The translations under genes were made by a program, and so were the position numbers. A model generated the notes under the pieces. That model saw only the letters and a program-made list of their open reading frames with translations, did not search any database and was not told where the DNA came from. A DNA stretch of 7,999 nucleotides from Spirochaetaceae bacterium (GTDB taxonomy: Bacteria > Spirochaetota > Spirochaetia > Treponematales > Breznakiellaceae), in assembly GCA_031258625.1 (NCBI GenBank), contig JAIRMO010000020.1, positions 1 through 7,999 on the forward strand, in the 5' to 3' direction. Shown here piece by piece: positions 5,180-7,999 of this stretch. The first letter of the stretch is position 1, and each line of letters opens with the position of its first letter.

Positions 5180-5297
5180 AGTAAACGCCTATGGGTAACT
5201 CCCGAATAAGGCGGCATCCATCCGTTAAAAAACAGAAAGACCGGTTCGGGGAGTGGGTTTTGGCTGTTTGTTTTGGATTTATAGGAAATTGGGGGGG

Positions 5298-7445
5298 TTA
5301 TTTTTTTGAAATAATTGAATCTAAAAGTTTTTTGAAATCAGCGTCTTGTTTTTTTTCTGTTTCCGTGTTGGGGTGGGGATTAAGAATGCGATCCGGTATA
5401 TACATAATCCCGTCCCGTTCTTCAATTGCGGTAAATTCTTCTTCCCCCTTTGCCGTCTCCGCGGCTAAATCGATCAGTTCCGGGGGTTCCATTTCCTCGC
5501 CCATGGCTCCCAATACTTCGGGAACACAGGCGCTTTCCAGTAAAAAAGGCCGGTAGAAATAGGAGTAGTGATAATCCGAATGGAGATCTTCCAACCGGCC
5601 TTCATCCTTAAGGATCAGTTTTTTTTTTTCCGTATCCGGCGGGGAATTCCCCGGATGATTCGGAGCCGCTTCCGGCGCGGAAGGGGGCTCGGCGGCTTTC
5701 CCTTCGGAATCTGAGAAATCAGATAATATGGTCGCGAAGGGAGATACAATTTCAAGTTCCGGATTTGGAACCCCATCATCCTGGGCAGCCGCATCGTCCT
5801 TTTCGGAGCACCCCTCAAATTCAATTTCACTGGTCAATTTGTCGATGTCTTTTTGATGGGTAACCGGATCCGGGCCAAAAATATCCTCCGGGACTGTTTC
5901 CCCGGAACCGATCTCCTCAAGCTCCTCTAATTCTTCCAGTTCTTCCAATTCTTCCAGTTTGCCAAATTCATTATCTTCCATAAGATTTACCTCCTCATTT
6001 GAAGTATCCCTTTCGATTCCCAATTTCTTTGCGTTTTTTTCTTCACCCGGCTCATGCGGTTTTTCCGCCGGCTTTTCCGCCACTTCAGCTTTCCCCGGGG
6101 AGCCAGGTCCCTGAAAGGGGGCTGCGGAACGCGGGAGCCCGGCGGCCGCCAAAACCGCCGGAAAACCGCCGGCTTCTCCCGCGGGGGCGGCCAGAATAAC
6201 CCGGCTTAGTATGTCCCGGAGTTTAACTTCGTCAATAGAATCAATTTTATTTTCCTGGCGGCCGCCTATGACGGCTAATAATTCATCCCAGGATTTATCA
6301 ATAAGAAAATCAATATCCTCGGTCTGCTTCCCCGGGGCCAGCTTGACGCCCCGCTTTAATTCTCCCCGGAGCTCCTCACGGCGCTGCTCCAGTTCCCGTT
6401 TCCAGCGGCCCCAGTCAATATCCCCTCTGCGGTCGTAATACTCCTCAATCAAATTGATCTGGAGCTGTTTAAGCCGGTTTTGTACCACGGTGAGGGGATC
6501 CTGCTTCAAGTTAAAAACCAAAAACACGGAAAGATAGGCGGTGATAAAAAAAGAGGCCAGGAGAATGATCTTCATGACCTGGGGAAAGGCAAAGAGGGTT
6601 TCGTCCACGATCCGTCCGATGTAGAGCCCCTGGCTGGTTTTGGCGGACAACAGGGCCAGATCGGTTTTGGAAGACGTGGAATTGAGGGTACTCATGGTGA
6701 GGCCCCCCTCGTCCCAAATGGAAGCGATGAGGGGTGTCAGGGTGTTTCTCCCCACATGGGGGAGCCCTGTAACCATGCCGGGGGGGGCCGAAAACAGGGA
6801 AACGTCCTCCCCCAGCTTGAGCCGCCCCAATTTGATAAGCCGTTCCGCTACGGCCCGGACGGAGAGGGAAAAAAGGGCTGTTCCCCGGTGTACACGATAG
6901 GAATCATAAAAGGGGAGGGAAAAAATAATCCGATCCCCCTCATCATCCACCGTCAATTTGGGTAGTCCCCGGTCAGGCACTTCCACCAGTTCATAGGGGA
7001 TAAACCCGGGGATATCCTGGTAATTCCGGTAGGTTATGGATTCCGTAGTCTGCCGTTGGATGTCCTGGGGATTGGTGGAGTAGTGGATTCTCATCCCGCC
7101 GGAATCCACGAACCGTACCGATTGAAGCCCCCCTTGGGATTCCAAAAGGATGCCGTAGATTCTGGTCCGTTCAAAAATATCTTCCCCCTGTTGATCGGGC
7201 AAAAAACTCCGCCGGACCACCGGTTCTTCCAGGGTTACAAAAAAACGGGCCTGCAATTCGGTCAGAAAATTCTGGATCGCTTCGGCGTCTCCGGTTGTTT
7301 CATTATATAAGGCTCTAGTTATAGCGGGATTATAAAACCGGGTCTCTACCAAAGCAAAAAGCCCGGTATACGCCAGGATCGTAAAGGCGGCGGAGAGGAT
7401 AACGGATATAAGCAGGCTTAAAGAGGCCTTTTGGGATATAGTCAA
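5298..7445 (-). CDS. Two-segment membrane protein with Cache-like extracytoplasmic domain and acidic cytoplasmic tail; function unknown
   Basis: I do not recognise a named family for this 715-residue product. Residues about 9-33 and 286-310 are hydrophobic and bracket a roughly 250-residue extracytoplasmic region whose VRFVDSGGMRIHYST and RIIFSLPFYDSYRVHRGTALFSLS stretches resemble Cache/PAS-like sensor strands, the layout of a chemoreceptor or sensor kinase input half. The cytoplasmic part has no HAMP, MCP, kinase or GGDEF motif: a helical Glu/Arg-rich stretch (about 315-365), a Pro/Lys-rich linker, five LEE repeats (497-511), then an acidic tail ending DADFKKLLDSIISKK. The start is TTG 7445 with AGGG about nine bases upstream; no ATG fits before the first membrane segment. 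An internal ATG 5981 (residue 489) has an excellent ribosome-binding site, so a second polypeptide, or an ancestral gene fusion, is possible. An A11 tract lies at codons 606-609. Confidence 0.8.
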   Translation of the reverse strand: MTISQKASLSLLISVILSAAFTILAYTGLFALVETRFYNPAITRALYNETTGDAEAIQNFLTELQARFFVTLEEPVVRRSFLPDQQGEDIFERTRIYGILLESQGGLQSVRFVDSGGMRIHYSTNPQDIQRQTTESITYRNYQDIPGFIPYELVEVPDRGLPKLTVDDEGDRIIFSLPFYDSYRVHRGTALFSLSVRAVAERLIKLGRLKLGEDVSLFSAPPGMVTGLPHVGRNTLTPLIASIWDEGGLTMSTLNSTSSKTDLALLSAKTSQGLYIGRIVDETLFAFPQVMKIILLASFFITAYLSVFLVFNLKQDPLTVVQNRLKQLQINLIEEYYDRRGDIDWGRWKRELEQRREELRGELKRGVKLAPGKQTEDIDFLIDKSWDELLAVIGGRQENKIDSIDEVKLRDILSRVILAAPAGEAGGFPAVLAAAGLPRSAAPFQGPGSPGKAEVAEKPAEKPHEPGEEKNAKKLGIERDTSNEEVNLMEDNEFGKLEELEELEELEELEEIGSGETVPEDIFGPDPVTHQKDIDKLTSEIEFEGCSEKDDAAAQDDGVPNPELEIVSPFATILSDFSDSEGKAAEPPSAPEAAPNHPGNSPPDTEKKKLILKDEGRLEDLHSDYHYSYFYRPFLLESACVPEVLGAMGEEMEPPELIDLAAETAKGEEEFTAIEERDGIMYIPDRILNPHPNTETEKKQDADFKKLLDSIISKK
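5619..5629 (-). repeat. A11 homopolymer in the coding strand of the membrane protein
   Basis: Eleven A residues (T on the + strand) encode part of E606 and K607-609. A gain of one base gives TAA four codons after the tract, and a loss of one base gives TGA at once. Slippage would therefore remove about the last 106-110 residues. Confidence 0.8.
5913..5957 (-). repeat. Five LEE codon repeats (9-bp unit)
   Basis: Nine-base units of the CTGGAAGAA type, with synonymous changes (TTG, TTA, CTT; GAG), encode (LEE)5 at residues 497-511. The synonymous drift suggests the amino-acid repeat is kept by selection. It is likely a charged helix. Confidence 0.8.
5981..5996 (-). promoter_or_regulatory. Internal Shine-Dalgarno sequence and ATG inside the membrane protein gene
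   Basis: On the minus strand GAGGAGGTAAATCTTATG places GGAGGT (5989-5994) exactly seven bases before ATG (5979-5981). This is the strongest ribosome-binding site on this strand, better than that of the TTG start. It also encodes EEVNLM, so chance is possible. Confidence 0.5.
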
Positions 7446-7505
7446 ACCTATGACCCTATGATAATAGAGCCGGTCTCAAAACCCGGCGGTTTTAAACCCG
7501 GCTTC

Positions 7506-7534
7506 GGAAAAACGGCCCAGGGCCCGCTTTTTCC
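7506..7534 (-). terminator. Possible intrinsic terminator of the gene to the right (minus strand)
   Basis: On the minus strand GGAAAAAGCGGGCCC pairs, with one bulge, with the following GGGCCGTTTTTCC, giving a GC-rich inner stem and a TTTTT run. It lies downstream of the partial gene at 7846-7999 and upstream of the 7445 start, a sensible place to stop. The + strand also has CTTTTTCC after the stem, so it may work in both directions. Confidence 0.45.
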
Positions 7535-7729
7535 TTTAATTAAGGGAACCTCTAAAAACTTCAGTTTTTAGAAGTTTTCTTACCCTATAGAAAAAACTGC
7601 TTTTTCGTAATTGTTTATATTACAAGGAATGAGCAATTTTCTCTGAAGCCCCCCCAAAAACTCAACGAGAATTTCCGGAGGCTCCATAAGGTTGCTTGAC
7701 AAGAAAAACTTGTCCTTCAAACCTGAAGT

Positions 7730-7758
7730 TTTAAAACAGCCTCAATATATTATATAAT
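7730..7758 (+). promoter_or_regulatory. Candidate outward promoter within the 7540-7833 element
   Basis: A perfect TATAAT (7753-7758) lies 17 bp after TTTAAA (7730-7735, four of six matches to TTGACA). It points right, where the only visible gene lies on the opposite strand, so a transcript would be antisense to it. In AT-rich DNA such matches arise easily. Confidence 0.25.
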
Positions 7759-7793
7759 AACTAGTATGTACTAAAAAGGTTTTTTTTTCTATA

Positions 7794-7829
7794 GGGAGGT
7801 TCTGAAAACTGAAGTTTTTGGAACCTCCC
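7794..7829. repeat. 17-pair hairpin at the right end of the 7540-7833 element
   Basis: GGGAGGTTCTGAAAACT (7794-7810) pairs with AGTTTTTGGAACCTCCC (7813-7829) with two G-T pairs. Compensating wobble changes indicate the structure is kept. It lies 17 bp beyond the minus-strand stop at 7846, but there is no U-tract on either side in the right place for an intrinsic terminator. Confidence 0.75.
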
Positions 7830-7830
7830 C

Positions 7831-7851
7831 TAAGGAAGCACTGATTTATTC
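7831..7851. repeat. Second copy of the AAGCACTGATTTATTC repeat arm
   Basis: It matches 5045-5065 with one difference (G for A at the fourth base), here without the complementary right arm. It overlaps the end of the partial gene on the minus strand and supplies its TAA stop. Confidence 0.75.
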
Positions 7852-7999
7852 AATGAAGAACCCAGGAGCAAGCTCGAAGTAAGCGTGCTTGCCGGTATCT
7901 TCGTTGGATAGGAAATTTATTGTACTGGCGTGGTTCATACCCCGATACGAAAATCGGTTTACACCTTTTCTACGGGTTGTAAATTTTCCGGAGCAAGCG
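7846..7999 (-). CDS. Partial unknown protein, C-terminal 50 residues
   Basis: A minus-strand frame enters from the right edge and stays open for 50 codons to TAA (7846-7848). The end reads YRGMNHASTINFLSNEDTGK then HAYFELAPGFFIE, with ordinary composition and no low complexity, unlike most chance frames here. I do not recognise the family. The stop falls within a repeat arm (7831-7851), so the repeat may have provided or replaced the original end. It is followed by the 7794-7829 hairpin and by a possible terminator at 7506-7534. A non-coding reading cannot be excluded because the frame is short and has no visible start. Confidence 0.4.
   Translation of the reverse strand, partial: ACSGKFTTRRKGVNRFSYRGMNHASTINFLSNEDTGKHAYFELAPGFFIE

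Larger units (their letters stand above)
4818..5196. mobile_element. 379-bp MITE-like composite element with perfect 19-bp terminal inverted repeats
   Basis: ACCCATAGGCGTTTACTTA (4818-4836) is the exact reverse complement of 5178-5196. Between them lie nested palindromes: CTGATTTT/AAAATCAG (4873-4905), GCGGAA/TTCCGC (4914-4928), an inverted repeat around GGGTCAGACCCC (4964-5012), a 22-bp hairpin (5045-5092), GTTTTTC/GAAAAAC (5109-5125), and a 17-bp hairpin (5137-5179) abutting the right end. The AACGCTGATT motif appears at 4870, 5144 and, inverted, at about 5164. There is no protein-coding frame of its own. It fills most of the spacer between two convergent genes. Target-site duplications are not clear (TAA at 4815-4817 and 5196-5198 is possible). 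It may be one mobile unit or a pile-up of several REP-like insertions. Confidence 0.6.
5298..5981 (-). other. Possible separately translated C-terminal product (227 aa) from an internal start
   Basis: Initiation at the internal ATG would give a soluble acidic protein: MEDNEFGK, five LEE repeats, a low-complexity middle with VSPFATILSDFS, the A11 tract, a YHYSYFYRPF aromatic patch, and FTAIEERDGIMYIPDRIL near the end. It has the look of an independent protein N-terminus (Met followed by acidic residues) after a Pro-rich linker. Only the start context supports this; no stop separates it from the upstream part. Confidence 0.4.
7540..7833. mobile_element. About 294-bp MITE-like element with imperfect terminal inverted repeats
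   Basis: Read inward, both ends begin TTA(A/G)GGGA and share AAAAACTTCAGTTTT; about 20 of the first 25 positions match. Each end folds on itself: a 10-bp stem at 7551-7572 and a 17-pair stem (two G-T pairs) at 7794-7829. A second exact inverted match, CCCTATAGAAAAAA (7583-7596) with 7783-7796, lies just inside. The AT-rich interior has small hairpins (7590-7606, 7698-7714, 7715-7728) and no protein frame. It sits in the upstream region of the 5298-7445 gene and may shape its transcription. Confidence 0.5.

Noticed and set aside
5191..5556. 121-codon plus-strand open frame starting in the right terminal repeat
   Set aside because: It lies mostly antisense to the C-terminus of the membrane protein and is Ser-rich as expected of an antisense reading; no ribosome-binding site.
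6480..6965. 161-codon plus-strand open frame opposite the membrane protein
   Set aside because: It covers the opposite strand of the sensor-like region and second membrane segment, with Gly/Lys/Gln-rich composition and no domain.
7696..7701. Perfect TTGACA as a -35 box
   Set aside because: No -10-like hexamer lies 15-19 bp downstream on the + strand.
7540..7833. tRNA or other classical RNA gene in the hairpin-rich spacers
   Set aside because: No cloverleaf, anticodon arm or TTCRANY T-loop could be found in this spacer, in 3456-3788 or in 4800-5297.

Overview
The window looks like a chromosomal segment of a free-living or gut-symbiotic spirochete of the Treponema type. This is an inference from the gene set (GMP synthase, RlmE, a prenyl synthase, a DUF151/BFN nuclease-domain protein, a LysM-M23 peptidase, a large Cache-like membrane protein), from the fairly GC-rich composition with AT-rich spacers, and from an IS200-like transposase-related gene that I remember as typical of termite-gut treponemes. 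No database search was possible.

Layout. Positions 1-201 hold the 3' end of guaA (+). Its last codons plus stop are tandemly duplicated just downstream (171-290). An inverted-repeat spacer leads into a small IS200/REP-associated-transposase-like gene (418-984, +) that carries palindromic repeats inside its reading frame. rlmE (1079-1702, -) is divergent from a two-gene operon: a trans-polyprenyl diphosphate synthase (1760-2845, +) and a BFN/UVR-motif protein (2856-3455, +). A 333-bp spacer rich in hairpins (3456-3788) precedes a membrane-anchored LysM-LysM-M23 peptidase (3789-4799, +). It converges on a long two-segment membrane protein of unknown function (5298-7445, -, TTG start). The convergent spacer is largely a 379-bp element with perfect 19-bp terminal inverted repeats and at least three nested hairpins (4818-5196). 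Upstream of the membrane protein lies a second terminal-inverted-repeat element (about 7540-7833), then the probable 3' end of another minus-strand gene (7846-7999).

How the parts relate. The housekeeping genes are intact and keep their catalytic residues: K-D-K-E in RlmE, two Asp-rich motifs in the prenyl synthase, and the Zn-site His/Asp set in the M23 peptidase. They serve nucleotide synthesis, rRNA modification, isoprenoid-chain synthesis and cell-wall turnover and show no single shared pathway.

What stands out is the load of palindromic repeats in every large spacer. The same GGGGTCAGACCC-type core occurs inside the transposase-like gene and in the 4818-5196 element, and another core (AAGCACTGATTTATTC) occurs at both 5049-5065 and 7835-7851. 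This fits a REP/MITE-type population possibly served by an IS200-like protein that lacks the usual HUH histidines. The other notable region is the membrane protein. It has an internal ATG with a near-perfect Shine-Dalgarno sequence at the junction with its acidic C-terminal third, and an A11 tract where a shift of one base either way ends translation at once.
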